NCBI GenBank assembly: GCA_951804985.1
Contig: OX638135.1
Coordinates: forward strand, 10,268,058 to 10,332,057
Reading direction: 5' to 3'
Source: Dryomyza anilis
Lineage: Eukaryota; Arthropoda; Insecta; Diptera; Dryomyzidae
Length of the DNA stretch: 64,000 nt
Shown here in pieces: positions 46,785 through 58,164 of this stretch. A program made the position numbers and the translations under genes. The notes beneath the pieces were generated by a model. It had not been told where the DNA came from. It worked only from the letters and a program-made list of their open reading frames with translations, and searched no databases. Every line of letters begins with the position of its first letter. Positions within the stretch are counted from its first letter, which is position 1.

Positions 46785-46895
46785 AATATAAAAAAGGACG
46801 CAAAATTAATTTTTGGGGCGCATTTTAGAAAAAAATGGAAAAAAAGGCGCAAAAAAACCACTCGCCCCCCAAATCATACTTCTGGATCCGCCCCT
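46785..46895 (-). mobile_element. End of a transposon: CAGGGGCGGATCCAGAAG terminus
   Basis: On the minus strand CAGGGGCGGATCCAGAAGTA is followed by GGGGGGCGAGTGG and GCGCC blocks. CAGGGGCGGATCC is a common hAT-like terminus in insects (from memory). Similar GCGCC blocks lie at 39715-40045. The other end is not identified. Confidence 0.5.
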
Positions 46896-47069
46896 GCCTC
46901 CGTTTCCCAAAAAATGCACTGAAAAATTAAAATGTTTGAAGTAGAGTGGAAATATTAATTGTTGCTTGTTAATTTTATCGAGAAAACAAGAATACATGTA
47001 CTTCGAGGAATGTACAATAGACATAGTTGGTTTTGTCTAGAAAGGCAGTATTATAAATTTAATAAACCA

Positions 47070-49305
47070 TACACTCTAAGAAATCTGATTTACGAGTAGT
47101 TAATTTGCTACATTTATTACAGTTAATTTACTAATTTTTTTTTTAAATAAAAACACTAATACGTCCGTAAAAATAAACATCTGACGTGTTTTTCTTGAAA
47201 AATATATTATTTTACACAAATGAACTGTTTTGAGCTGAATCGCACTTTTAAAGTGGTAAATTTACAGATTCTGCAATTTTTGGAACACGCTGCAAAAAAA
47301 AGGCTCTCCAAAACATAATTTTGCAGGCATTAACATGTATGTTTGGAATTTTATGTAAACATAATATATAATTGACTGATAAATCATTTGTAAACAGGGT
47401 TGTATTGAGACTTAAACAGTATTGTAATGAGCTCTGACTTACATTATAATATCACGGAAACATTTTAATGTTGCCGCTTAAAATGGTGTATGTTCTAATG
47501 GAAACATAATAATTACTACATCCAAACAAAATAAATATTTGAACCGAAACATAAATATGTTCAAATTAAAACATGATTTTGAACGACCTAAATATAAATA
47601 TGTTTCCAGTGAAACATACCAGTTGTTTCAGTACAAAAAGTAGTATGTTTGCATAGAAACATATTTAACTATTTTTGGAATGAAATCCTGAAAATAAAAT
47701 AAAAATAAAATTTTGTTTTTTTTATTTATTTTTATTAAAAAATCTTTAAACATGCACAGTGGAAAATTATAATAATAGAATTTATATACAAATTTTTAAA
47801 TGCATAAATAAATAATTGGTTTAAAACTGAAGTACAAGTTACACCATCAATGAATGCACAATTGAACCTGCAGGCGCTAAACCAGACGATCCAGGCTCGC
47901 TTTGTATTTAGTACAGTTATAGTTGGTCTCAGTACAGCACATAGCGTAGGCAAGGAATTCACGGAGGCTTTTGTAAAAAAACATGCCAAATTCTGTTTGA
48001 AAATCGAAAACCTGATTTTTATTTGTGGTTTTTTCACATTACTTTCTGAAATTATATACTGCATTATATTAACTCTGTTACTATTTGTACTTTTTGTAAC
48101 ACAATTTATATATATATTTAATTTACAAATAACAAAATTATTACCGACGCGAACACGTTTTCTCAACGAACAACTAAAGACACGTACGCAGAAAATGCCG
48201 ATCAACGAGTGTCAACTTTATATTCAAGAATTCATTTTTGTTTCTCTTCGAACATCAGTATGTTTAAATGACCCTATACATACTTCAAACGACGACAAAA
48301 GAGACGTATGTAGAAAAATTGTGCTCAACGAGTGCCAACTTCGTATACAAGAAGAATGTTGCAAGAATACATTTAATTAAATCCGATTTCTTTTTTGTTT
48401 GTTTTTAAACATCAATGTGTTCAAACGATGGCAAAAGATGGCGTAGGTAGAAAATGCTGCACAACGTTGCCAACTTCGTCAGTGGATAAATTATCGAATT
48501 AAGACGAGCGTGGCGAACATAAGTTGTATTTAGATTTGATTAGCATTTTCTGTGTTTCGAAACATAGTTTTAACCAAGTAAATTGCCAAGAAATAGTTTA
48601 TTCAAATGCAATTAAAATTTTATGTTGGTATTGTAACATATTTATGGTAAATTTGACAGATTCTGCTGGACAATATAATAATGTTTACACGTGTACAAAA
48701 ATAAATTCAATTTCGATTATAATTAATTACACTTCATTCCTAATACATGTATGGTAATTTCGTATTACTTTTTAATTACATTCAAACATATTCAAACAAA
48801 TCTTATCTATCCGTGTATATAAACACATTCAAGTGTGTAAAAATGACGTCTAGCACACACACATATATGTGTAACAAGATCATTATCAAACGCGAACACT
48901 CTTGTCTGTGCCATTTTAGAAGACTCTACAGAAAGGAAAACTTGCATATATTAAATAAAATAAATATGCAAGGGGCGGATTGTTCGTGAATGTGAAATTA
49001 ATTTGTGTGCAATTGAAATGACATCTCCCAAGATGTACATTCATGTTTGCGGACAGTTGTGAACTTTTGCATTTTGTGTACAGAATTTTTTTCACATTTT
49101 CTGAATCCGCAAACACGCATTATATGAATAAATACAGGGTTTTGTTTGTATTTTTTACAATCATAAAATTGTATTTACAGATGTGTACTAATTTTACATA
49201 CTTTTATGAGTAAATTTTATTTTTACACATTCGTTGGAATTTACTACATTAGTAAGAGGAAACCGGTTTCCTACATTTATTGTAGTCAATTTTCCTTAGA
49301 GTGTA
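47070..49305. mobile_element. CACTCTAAG-type element, long form (2.24 kb)
   Basis: Ends TACACTCTAAG and CTTAGAGTGTA; TA may be the target duplication. The outer ~220 bp (left) and ~500 bp (right) match the short form at 27231-27958. The additional ~1.5 kb (47290-48810) is not in the short form. It has no recognised transposase; the longest frame (47850-48380) has one hydrophobic stretch and no known motif. Confidence 0.75.
48175..48485 (+). repeat. Three degenerate ~120-bp direct repeats inside the long CACTCTAAG element
   Basis: CAACGAGTGYCAACTT recurs at 48203, 48329 and (as CAACGTTGCCAACTT) 48460. Each is preceded by a GACAAAAGA-like and a GTAGAAAAT-like block. Confidence 0.6.
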
Positions 49306-49695
49306 TATTAAGCAAAAGCACTCATTTTTGAAATACATATTTTTGAACCATATATTTATCATATATTTATACAAAATTATCATACAACATTATTCGTATA
49401 ATGTTGTATGAATTTTAATAATGAATTATATGATTAAATAAATATCAAACTATTTATCGTAAAAATAAATTGTATCCAATGCAAACTCACAGTCATTTGT
49501 AGTATACAACCCAGTAGAAAATGCGAAATAGAATTTTCTTTATATATAATGCTAATTTATTTATTTTCCTGGCGAATGCGCCCGCTTTTGTTTGTAGTTT
49601 TTCTTAGTGTTCTTATTCTACTTCGATCGTAGTAGATCTACTTCATTTCATTGTTATTTTTTAAATCTACTCCGGTAGTAGTATCTTCTAATCCT
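49306..49695. other. AT-rich spacer
   Basis: No gene. A palindromic CTACTTCGATCGTAGTAG lies at about 49618-49635, and CTACTCCGGTAGTAG at 49668-49682 marks the 3' breakpoint of the neighbouring RTE. Confidence 0.55.
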
Positions 49696-50061
49696 AGACC
49701 CATTCGACGCGACTCTTTCTCCAATCTGGAGAACGCTGCGCTGACTGCTCGTGTGCTCCTGCCAATTTCGTCGGCATATGCGAGAAGCATGACACTTTTG
49801 TTGAGGATAGTGCCGCTTTGACGGAGTTCGGCAACTCGAACTATTTTCTCCATCAATAAGTTAAAAAAGTCGCACGATAGGGAGTCACCCTGTCTGAAAC
49901 CTCGTTCGGTATGAAATGGCTCGGAGAGGTCTTTTCCTATTCTCACTGAGCAACGTGTGTTGCTCAGGGTCATCCTGCAAAGCCTTATAAGTTTCGCAGG
50001 TATACCGAACTCAGACATTGCGGCGTATAAACGTTCCCTTTTCGGAGTGTCGAAGGCGGCT

Positions 50062-50970
50062 TTATAGTCGACTAATAGGTGGTAGGTATCGATCTGTTTT
50101 TCTAGGGTCTTTTCCTGGATTATGCGCAATGTGAAAAATCTGGTCTATGGTGGACTTTCCAGGTCTGAAGCCGCACTGATAAGGTCCAATCAGTCTGTTG
50201 ACGATGGGCTTTAGTCTTTCACATAATACGCTCGATAGAACCTTGTATGCGATATTGAGTAGGTTGATCCCACGGTAGTTGGCGCAGATAGTGGGATCCC
50301 CTTTCTTAAGGATTGGGCAGAGTACACTGAGGTTCCAGCCACTTGGCATGCTTTCATCCGACCATATTCTGCTTACGAGCTCGTGCATGCACTCTATTAG
50401 CTCTTCGCCCCCGGTCTTAAACAATTCAGCAGGCAGGCCATCAGCACCTGCGGCTTTGTTGTTTTTCAGCCGAGCGATGGCTGTTCTGACCTCGTCATTG
50501 TCGGGTGGCGGAATCTCAACGTCGTCATCAAGTACTAGGGTTGCCGGGTTTACTTCTCTATCGGTGGAGTTGCGGTCATCATCACCGGTCGGCAGTTTAG
50601 AGAAGTGATCCCTCCATTTTTTCAGTGTGCTCTGGATATCTGTCACTAGATTCCCGTTCTCATCTTTACAAGAATAGGCTCCGGATTTTAAACCTCCAGC
50701 TGCTAGGCGTCTTATTTTCTCGAAGAATTTTCGAGCCTCATTCCTGTCCCCATGCATCTCAATCTCCTCACACTCACGTCTTTCTGTCTCGCTTTTTTTA
50801 TGCCTGAAAAGACGTCTCTCTTCCCTCCTCTTCTCTTTGTATCGCTCCTTTGCAGCTCGCGTAGCTACTGACTGCAGGGTGGATTTGTACGCAGCGTCTT
50901 TCTCTGCAGTGGCTGCGCGACACTCTTGGCCATACCACTGATTCCTCAGGGGGCGTTGGAATCCAAGCAC
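50062..50970 (-). pseudogene. RTE linker and N-terminal reverse transcriptase
   Basis: A 302-residue open frame: basic coiled linker (KERYKEKRREERRLFRHKK), ARKFFEKIRRL, KNNKAAGADGLPAELFKTGG, CPILKKGDPTICANYRGINL and YQCGFRPGKSTIDQIFHIA. A frameshift near 50110 ends it; the frame 50129-49638 continues with HLLVDYKAAFDTPKRERLYA, RQGDSLSCDFFNLLMEKIV and the catalytic region LAYADEIG, where the second Asp and the residues after it are altered compared with YADDIDIIG in the copy at 38110. Confidence 0.9.
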
Positions 50971-51046
50971 CTCTTCGGCAGCCGTACGCTTAGAGCAGGA
51001 GATATGGTTCCACTGCGCGCTTATATCGAGAGGAGGAGTGCTTTGT

Positions 51047-51975
51047 CTAAGCAGGTGTGAGAGTCGAGTGGAAAAGGCTGTTGTGTGTTGTCTGTTGTGA
51101 TTGCAGCTTTCCGACGTCTAGCTTTCTCTGCGTTTGGTTCCGTACGTTCTTCGCAGCGCTTAAGCGTGTGCGGACCTTGGCTGCTACAAGGTAATGATCC
51201 GAGTCCATATTGGCACCTCGGATAGTGCGTACGTTCATCACGCTCGAAGCGTGCCTTCCGTCAATCACAACGTGATCAATTTGATTTCGAGTTTTTTTGA
51301 TCGGACGACAACCATGTGGCCTTGTGGATATCGAATTGTTCGAATCTAGTGCTACTAACTACCATGTTTCGTGATGCGACGAAGTCGATTAGCCTCGTTC
51401 CGTTATCGGAAGTGTTGGCATGGAGGCTAAATTTTTCAATTGTGGGACAATAGATGGCTTCTCTGCCCACCTTGGCGTTAAAATCGCATAGCACTATTTT
51501 GATAAGTGGCGGGGACAGCGCTCGTATGCGTTGTCTAGGCGCTCGTAGAAGCGCTCTTTTGTCTCGTCATCTTTCTCGTTCGTTGGAGCGTGTGCACAAA
51601 TTAGGCTGATATGGAAATATTTAGCCTTGATGCGGATTGTTGCCAGCCTTTCGTCCACGGGCGTGAACCTAAAGACAAGGTGGCGGAGCCTCTTGCCAAC
51701 CACAAATCCACATCCAAATTCGTGTCTCTCCGCATGGCAGCTGTAGTAGATATCACTTGTTTCGCACAGCCCTGTCCCGTACATCGCATCTCTTGGATAG
51801 CGATGATGTCAGCCTTATATTATTCGAGGACATCTGCCAGTTGGATAGAGGCACCTTCCCTATAAAGGGTCCGGACATTCCAGGTGCATATCCGTAAATC
51901 ATGGTCCTTAAAACGTTTGCGAGGATCGTCATCGTTGTAATCGGTCGTTATCCGAGGCTTCTTTTTTGTTTTCAT
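51047..51975 (-). pseudogene. RTE endonuclease domain, broken
   Basis: The start at 51975 gives MKTKKKPRI, then LRICTWNVRTLYREGAS and IIAIQEMRC, the first catalytic blocks. A TAA at 51820-51822 and at least three frameshifts (about 51760, 51495, 51285) break it. Later blocks: GFVVGKRLRHLVFRFTPVDE, LICAHAPTNEKDD, VLCDFNAKVG (the usual GDFN is CDFN) and MDSDHYLVAAKVR with the SDH box. Many database proteins called craniofacial development protein 2-like are this domain. Confidence 0.88.
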
Positions 51976-52263
51976 TGGGCGCATATGTTTTTTCCGTGGT
52001 GGGACCCAAACCCAACGTACGAACCCTCGCTCTGAGGGAGATGCTCGCCACTTACTTTAGCCGACTTCTACACCGGGTGGTGTAGAGCGCCGTTTCCAGG
52101 AACTTCCACGAGGAGGACTTCCACCGAAGTGGAGGGGTCCCATTTGACAATTTGCCAATTCTGGTGACCAGTGAGTTGACTTGACCCGACACCGACAAGG
52201 ATTGCGCTGGCTTCGCCATGTTGAAGCACTCAGACACGTTGCCTTGTGATAATCGCCCCCATA

Positions 52264-52506
52264 GTCCCCATGGGTATCAAATGAATAGAAATTCTTCAGC
52301 GATTGAAAGTTTATAGTTTTTTTCAGGATTCGTATACCCTGGTGACCTATATACCACTTTGAATGGTAACCACACATATTTGTAGGGTATTTATAGTCGG
52401 CTTAGACCGGCTATAATTTTGATAATCCTAACTATCATAAGAACACCTACTATAAAATGTCAATACTTTAAAATTTCCCAAGTGATCTAACCTTCCCAAC
52501 TGTTTT
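52264..52506 (+). mobile_element. mini-me right-half fragment, copy 4
   Basis: Begins mid-element at CATGGGTATCAAATGAAT and runs to CCTTCCCAACTG, with the hairpin ATAGTCGG-CTTAG-CCGGCTAT (one changed base). It directly abuts the 5' end of the RTE copy. Confidence 0.82.
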
Positions 52507-52544
52507 TTTTAAAGTAACTAACCTATAGAACCACCGCGATAAAT

Positions 52545-52870
52545 AAGAGTTGTAATAAATAATAATAGTTTGGCGCTTCAGTCCTTCATAGAACTTAAGC
52601 CAAGCTATCTCACCATTTGAGCTGTGCGTGTTATATTTGTACTCAAATTGGTGGGACCAACAGTTTATTGCCGAATCCGAACAACAGGCAATGTTTTACT
52701 CTCGTAGGTTTGCCATTTACTGCCGAGAGGTAGCGTTGCATTGAAAAATGTTTTTTATAAAAAAGATGTTGGCAGTCGCTGTGGATCGAATCGCGGACTT
52801 TTCGGCTCGTAGTCGAACGCACCAGCGACTTTTCGCTCGCTATCCAACGCACTAACCAGACGAGCTACGT
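52545..52870 (-). mobile_element. tRNA-derived SINE, minus strand, with duplicated head
   Basis: The tail AATAATAGTTTGGCGC is at the left. The body has GTACTCAAATTGGTGGGACC and GCCGAATCCGAAC. The tRNA-like head is at the right. The head segment CGACTTTTCGSCTCG...CGCAC is partially duplicated (52793-52860). Confidence 0.85.
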
Positions 52871-54560
52871 AAGTATTTCGGAAAAAGTGTCAAGTTCCTT
52901 CTTATTCCACATTATTCCGATGTTTGTTTATATTCACAATGACAATGAACATTTTCACTTTTATCAAACCAAAATTCTGGCTGCACATATTTGCATACTC
53001 TTTTTTTTTAAATAACTGCATGACATCGTCTGTCTTTGTAAGCAAATTTTTGATATGTGGCTAACAATACATATAGTTAGCGAACTTTTTAATGCTAAAA
53101 CGTGAGAGAACAGCTTCTGTAAATATTTCCAGATTTAGTCCATTTAAAAATAGTTCATTAATAAATCATTTAACCCGTTAAAGTAAAAAAGCGGGCTTAA
53201 TGACAGAAATGTTGTCATTTTTTCAAAACCCCAAAAATTTACGAAAAATCGGATTTATAAACATTTTTTTAAATAAATTATTAAAATACAATATTTAATA
53301 AAGTTTTAACAATGCAGAATAAAAACACACTTTCCGTCAGATTTCATTTCTAAAAAGTAGCTAAAAGTAGCTAGATATTTTTTAGCGGACAAATTTTAGT
53401 AGCTAAGGTTATGAATAATCCGCTATATCTAGCGACAAAGTAGCTAAAACGGCAACACTGGGTGGGACCTACAGTTTAAATCAGCGAAGGGCATTGCATG
53501 TACGCGTGCATTTGAGCTTTTTATACCCTTCACTAAGAGTGAACCCTAGTGGAAATTTGCCCGATGCACTATCGGGAAATGATCGGGTTTTCCTCGGGTA
53601 ATCCCTAATAGAGAAAACATGATCATTGCCTTTTCAAGACCTTAAAATGATCACTATACCAGGGTTTACATTATCTAAACAATCAATGGTCCCTATCAGA
53701 ACTACATTAGTTGTCCCTTATAAGGAAATTACAATCGGGCCATAATCGGTATTTAATGACGAAAACCTTAAATATTTGTTTATTAAACGGAAATATCTTA
53801 CAATTTTTATGAATATAATGTTATGAAAATTTTACATTTAACTATAATTTTACACCATATGACCATATAATGATCACGCATATTTTTCTTTATTTATCTT
53901 AAGATGAAAATATAATTTTTAATTTTCAAAATTAAAAAATAAACCCAGCAAACACTGAAGCTCTATTATGAGCGTTTTACAGTCTCATTTAAGAACCAGA
54001 ACGTTTACGTTTTCTTTTTGAGCAAAATGCGTCAATTATGTGAGATCATTGAAAAATTATATATTCACAATCTCAGTTGTGAACCTTATATAAATCTCAT
54101 AATATTGCCTAAAAACAATCTCAAAACAAAATAATTAGCGTATGTAATGAGATTGTTTTAAAAATGCCCACATTGCCCATATTGACTAATAACATAGAAT
54201 GATAACTAATATGTTTGAAATAGTTATAAATAAAACAGGTTAAAATATATTCATAACTGTTTAATATTTTCAATTTAACATTTTAACCGTGTTAAATAAA
54301 ACAAACAAAACTATCAAGCTTTGGTATGCACTAAGTGGACCAACGAGCGCTGGTCAATCATGCAAAGCTACATCGCATCAGGGGCCTGCGCTAATTTCCA
54401 ATTGGTATCATGGACTGCTGCCTTCCAACATATCATTTAACAAATTTGGATGTTTCTTTTTTCTGATCTTTCCATTGTACGGAATGTGAGCTTTTATAGA
54501 AACGCTATTTAGAAACACCGAATCTAAATCAATGACGATGACGGTTTTCTTGTTGACTAT
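52871..54560. other. AT-rich DNA with small repeat traces, no gene
   Basis: At 53526 a 22-bp mini-me start (TATACCC, then CACTAAGAGTGAA) is followed by unrelated sequence. At 53340-53440 AGTAGCTA repeats occur. At 53945-54140 short direct motifs (AATCTCA/AACAATCTCA) recur. None supports a gene. Confidence 0.45.
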
Positions 54561-54603
54561 CGTGTCTTGTTGACTATTGTGTCGCCTCCGCGTACACAAT
54601 CAT

Positions 54604-55050
54604 TTAAAGACCGATTTGGTACCCCACCCGCGTGTCTATGAGACGTCGGCGACTGAAGTGACTGTCCCTGATGGCGACGTCGACGAGGTGGACGAAGGAA
54701 GATGTGGCTGTCGATGAGCTGCACTCGCCAAACTCACATTCTTCAGATTTTCGAGGTATCACTGCAAACTTGTACGCAATTCGTTCCTCGATGGCCTCAT
54801 TTGTTTCCTTCCAGTCGGTGGTATATTTAACGCGAACCTGTTCTATTTCCACTTATTCACAGCAGAAAACTTTGTCAAGTAGACGCAACTTATCCGGATC
54901 CTGCGACAGCGTTGCCGAGAACAGCAACTTGTGCGGTTGCGGCTGACTACAGCAGAAATGTGGCTCGTCCCGACCGCAACATGTCGAAGTTTGTCTTGAC
55001 CTGATCATACAGTAGAACTGCGCAAACAACGCAGCAGAAAACCTTGTCAA
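54604..55050 (-). pseudogene. Host-derived fragment with DEAD-box RNA helicase motif
   Basis: A GC-richer island. On the minus strand the frame 55050-54853 contains QPHKLLFSATLSQDPDKLRL (54877-54936): SAT is helicase motif III, and the surrounding residues are most like the Ddx51/Dbp73D group as I recall it. It ends after KVFCCE at a TAA. The same frame continues open to 54604 (VRVKYTTDWKETNEAI ...) without a helicase motif. The AGCAGAAAACYTTGTCAA block occurs twice (54861 and 55030), so the island was also duplicated internally. No DEAD box or C-terminal helicase domain is nearby; it is a decayed piece, not a working gene. Confidence 0.6.
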
Positions 55051-56238
55051 ATGAATATTTTAAAATGTTTTATAAAAGAAATACTTAAAATTTTCTCACA
55101 TCATAAAATTATTTTGTTTGTTGACATCAACCTTTTATTGACTTCTGTCAATTTCAGTAGGTCGCAGTGTTGCATATTTAAAGTACGAAATACTTTACAT
55201 TTCGTACTCAATTTTTCTTTAATTTTTTTATAGAAATGTACGTTTTGTTTTAGAGGAAATAAGGTATTAAATATAACAAATTTTGTGCTATTAAAAATTG
55301 TTATGGCTATAGCTTTATTATAATCAAGAAAGATATGCTAGTATGATGGGTGGGCGAGATTAGGGGTCCAAATATGGCAAATTTTACAACGCAAGTTTGT
55401 ATTGAATTATTTATAACTTGTATCAGAGTGCCTACCTGCATTGTAAACAGAATGCTTTAGAATGTATTTTTCACGAGATTTGCATTTTTGAAAAAATATC
55501 TTAAAATAATCAATAGAGACCGTAAACAAAAACGATTAACTGTTAACGCAGTGCGCGGAGTTTCAAATCTAAAAGAACTTTTAAAAATAATGAAAAATCC
55601 CATTTTTTATTACACAGAGCAGCCTACGTATTTGATTCTGTAGAAACTCTCTAGTCTATACGTAGCAAATTGCTGCACGCAACTACAACTTTGGCAAAAT
55701 CTTGAGTTGATACAGTACATGCGGTTTTTGTCTTTGGTTCTTTCTCTAATGCACATAATTCTTTTTGTGTTCACTGGAAAAGGAAAAAATTAGCGACTTT
55801 AAATGTAGAATCTGCAGAGAAAGATCGCTGATGAAGGGGCTTGGTTGCCTAAGAAACAGCTGTACGATCTGCCACTCATTGCATTTTGCCAATTGTTTGT
55901 TTTATTTGTTGGTACAAAACACCTAATTTTTAGAGAGCATGAGCATGTTAAGACAATATCGTAAAATAATCAATAGAGGTCGTGAAACAAAAACAATTAA
56001 TTTAACAATTAAAAGTTACAAAAAATGTCTGAAATAGTATTAAAAGTACTATTTCAAAATACTCTATTCAGTAAACCCTGTTTCTGTGGAAACAAAAGAA
56101 ACTAGCTGTTTTTGACGTTTCGCAGCAAAAATTGTTTTCATTTCGGTGTAATGTGTGGAAATATTTATAACGCGCACGTGTTTGAGAGTTAATAAAAAGT
56201 ATTTAATAATTGTTTAATACTACAGAAGAACTTTGAAC
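55051..56238. other. AT-rich DNA with one ~50-bp direct repeat pair
   Basis: ATCTTAAAATAATCAATAGA at 55497 and ATCGTAAAATAATCAATAGA at 55957 head a 50-bp repeat 460 bp apart. No gene recognised. Confidence 0.5.
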
Positions 56239-56239
56239 G

Positions 56240-56500
56240 AAACGAGCTCTCTCAACATTTTGAGCTGTGCTTGTTATATTTGTACTCAAAGTAGTGGTAC
56301 CTACAGTTTAATACCGAATCCGAACGACGGGGTGAGCAGAGCTTTTCAAGGGCACTCGGTGGTTTCCCATTTTCTACCGAGAGGTCGCGCAGTAAAGAAA
56401 ATGTTTTCTCTGAAAAGATGTTGTTAGCCCCAGTCCAGGCTTGAACATGGGATCTTCAAGCTCGCAGTCCAACGCATTAACTTCTGAGCTACCGACAATA
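56240..56500 (-). mobile_element. tRNA-derived SINE, minus strand, tail lost
   Basis: The body (TTGAGCTGTGCTTG, GTACTCAAAGTAGTGG, CCGAATCCGAACGACGG) and the head with CCCAGTCCAGGCTTGAAC (inverse of the B-box region) are clear. The TTA-rich tail at the left is missing. Confidence 0.83.
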
Positions 56501-56799
56501 AAGGTATTTAATGAACAAAATATTAACAAATTTACATTTATCTAAATTCGATAATTTTTCAGCATTTAAAACAACAACAACGTCTACTAACATTCTATGC
56601 AGTGAATAATTGCCCAAAAAGTAACACACGGATCCTTTTTAGGCCGCCGCGTTGGAAAAACGAATTTCTTGGCTTGCTTGGAATTGATATATGAATAGAA
56701 TCAGCGAGTATGTATTATAAATAGTGCTTTTACGAGCTTGAATACTTAAAATGTTTGAATTAATTTGTTCTATTTCAGACGCTTTTTCTTTTTTAAACA
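56501..56799. other. AT-rich spacer
   Basis: Nothing recognised. Confidence 0.5.
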
Positions 56800-57201
56800 A
56801 ATTAACCAACGCTCAGGGGATGCCCCCTATTCATGCAAAGCACAGTGTTGATCGTAAGAAGGGATGATAGGTTAAAAGGAGGGGGGAAAGATAGAGTAGT
56901 GTCGGTGAATGTTTGTTTTGAACTTGCCAATATCAAAAATGTCGGGAAAAACGGAAGCAGGGAGATTGTCCCACAAACGTATCGTGCGACTGAAGAACGA
57001 GCCGAGTGTTGAGAGCCGAGTGGACTACGAAAGGGGGGGGGGGGGCTTGGTTTGACGCCCGAGGAGAACGAGAGAAAACACGACCTGGTGGAATCAGGCC
57101 ATGTATTTCCTCGAACATTCACCATTGTAATACCTATAAAACAGGCTTACACACCCACGGTCTTTCGGTGCATAAGAGAACCAATAGACGATGAAATATG
57201 T

Positions 57202-57948
57202 TCATCCCCCTATTAAATATATCGCACGTTGTTGCATTCGGTCCAGGAACTCCAAGGAGGATTTTGAGGCCCAAAATGCCCAAATGTGCGAATTGAATTC
57301 CATTTTAGGCCGTATATAGGTAGTGTAGACAGTGCGTAAGTCAGCAGGAGTAATGTATGTTTTACACCGTTTTAAAAAACCGAGGCACTTGGCCGCTTCT
57401 TTCGACACATTAAATATGTGGTCATTCCAACGGAGATCACATTGAATTGATATGCCCAGAACGTCAAGAGCAGCTGACTGCGCAATATGCACTGTACCCA
57501 TATTGAGGGGTGATTCCATTATTTTGTCATTCATAGTGCGTCGTTTACTCTCAATCTCCAAAGAGTTTGGGTGCTTGTTGAACGAATATGAATGACAAAT
57601 GTTACTGTCATCTGCAAAGAAATGAATTGGGTTCTGGGTCAATGACAGAAGGTCATTGATAAATACCAGAAATAGGGACAGGGATAGGACGGAACCCTGC
57701 GGAACTCCAGAATTGATAGAATGTTGTTCTGAGAACACACTATCCATCGGAACTCGTATTGAACGACCTTGGAGAATACTCGATATCCATGGAGTAAAGA
57801 ATTCACCGACACCATATGAAATTAGTTTTGAAACGAGGGCTTTATGCCACACTCGATCAAAAGCCTTGGAAATATCGAGAGCAACAGCCTCGCTCTCCCC
57901 GAAAAAGTGAACGCAATTATTCCACTTTTCGGAGAGGACCGCCATCAA
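57202..57948 (-). pseudogene. Reverse transcriptase palm of inverted LINE, catalytic FADD kept
   Basis: VALDISKAFDRVWHKAL, SGVPQGSVLSLSLFLVFIND and FFADDSNICHS are open in one frame. The catalytic pair lost at 21208 is intact here. An in-frame gap removes about 30 residues after RRTMNDK compared with the other copy. Confidence 0.9.
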
Positions 57949-58164
57949 GTCACCTGTGGATCTGGTCCTACGGAAACCGTATTATCGGTCACTGAGCAAT
58001 TCGTTGTGCTCAAGATAGTTCACAAGGTGGAAGTTAATTAAGCTCTCCATTACCTTGGAGAGAGCAGAGCATATTGCAATGGGTCGGTAATTGGCTGGGT
58101 TCGTGGCCTCGCCCTTTTTCGGAACTGGTTGGACATTGGCAACCTTCCAACAAGATGGAAAAAC

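Larger units (their letters stand above)
49700..52255 (-). mobile_element. RTE-clade LINE with 5' region, 3' end lost
   Basis: On the minus strand: 5' UTR (52255-51976), ORF start at 51975, endonuclease, RT up to the palm. Homology to the RTE at 38106 stops at about 49705 (SRRMGLGL), so the 3' half is missing. This is unusual for a LINE, which normally keeps its 3' end, and implies a later deletion. Together with 38106-39114 it covers almost the whole element. Confidence 0.9.

Noticed and set aside
47850..48380. A membrane protein gene in the long CACTCTAAG element
   Set aside because: One hydrophobic stretch in AT-rich DNA, overlapped by an equally long antisense frame, and containing degenerate direct repeats. 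No family recognised and no counterpart in the short form.
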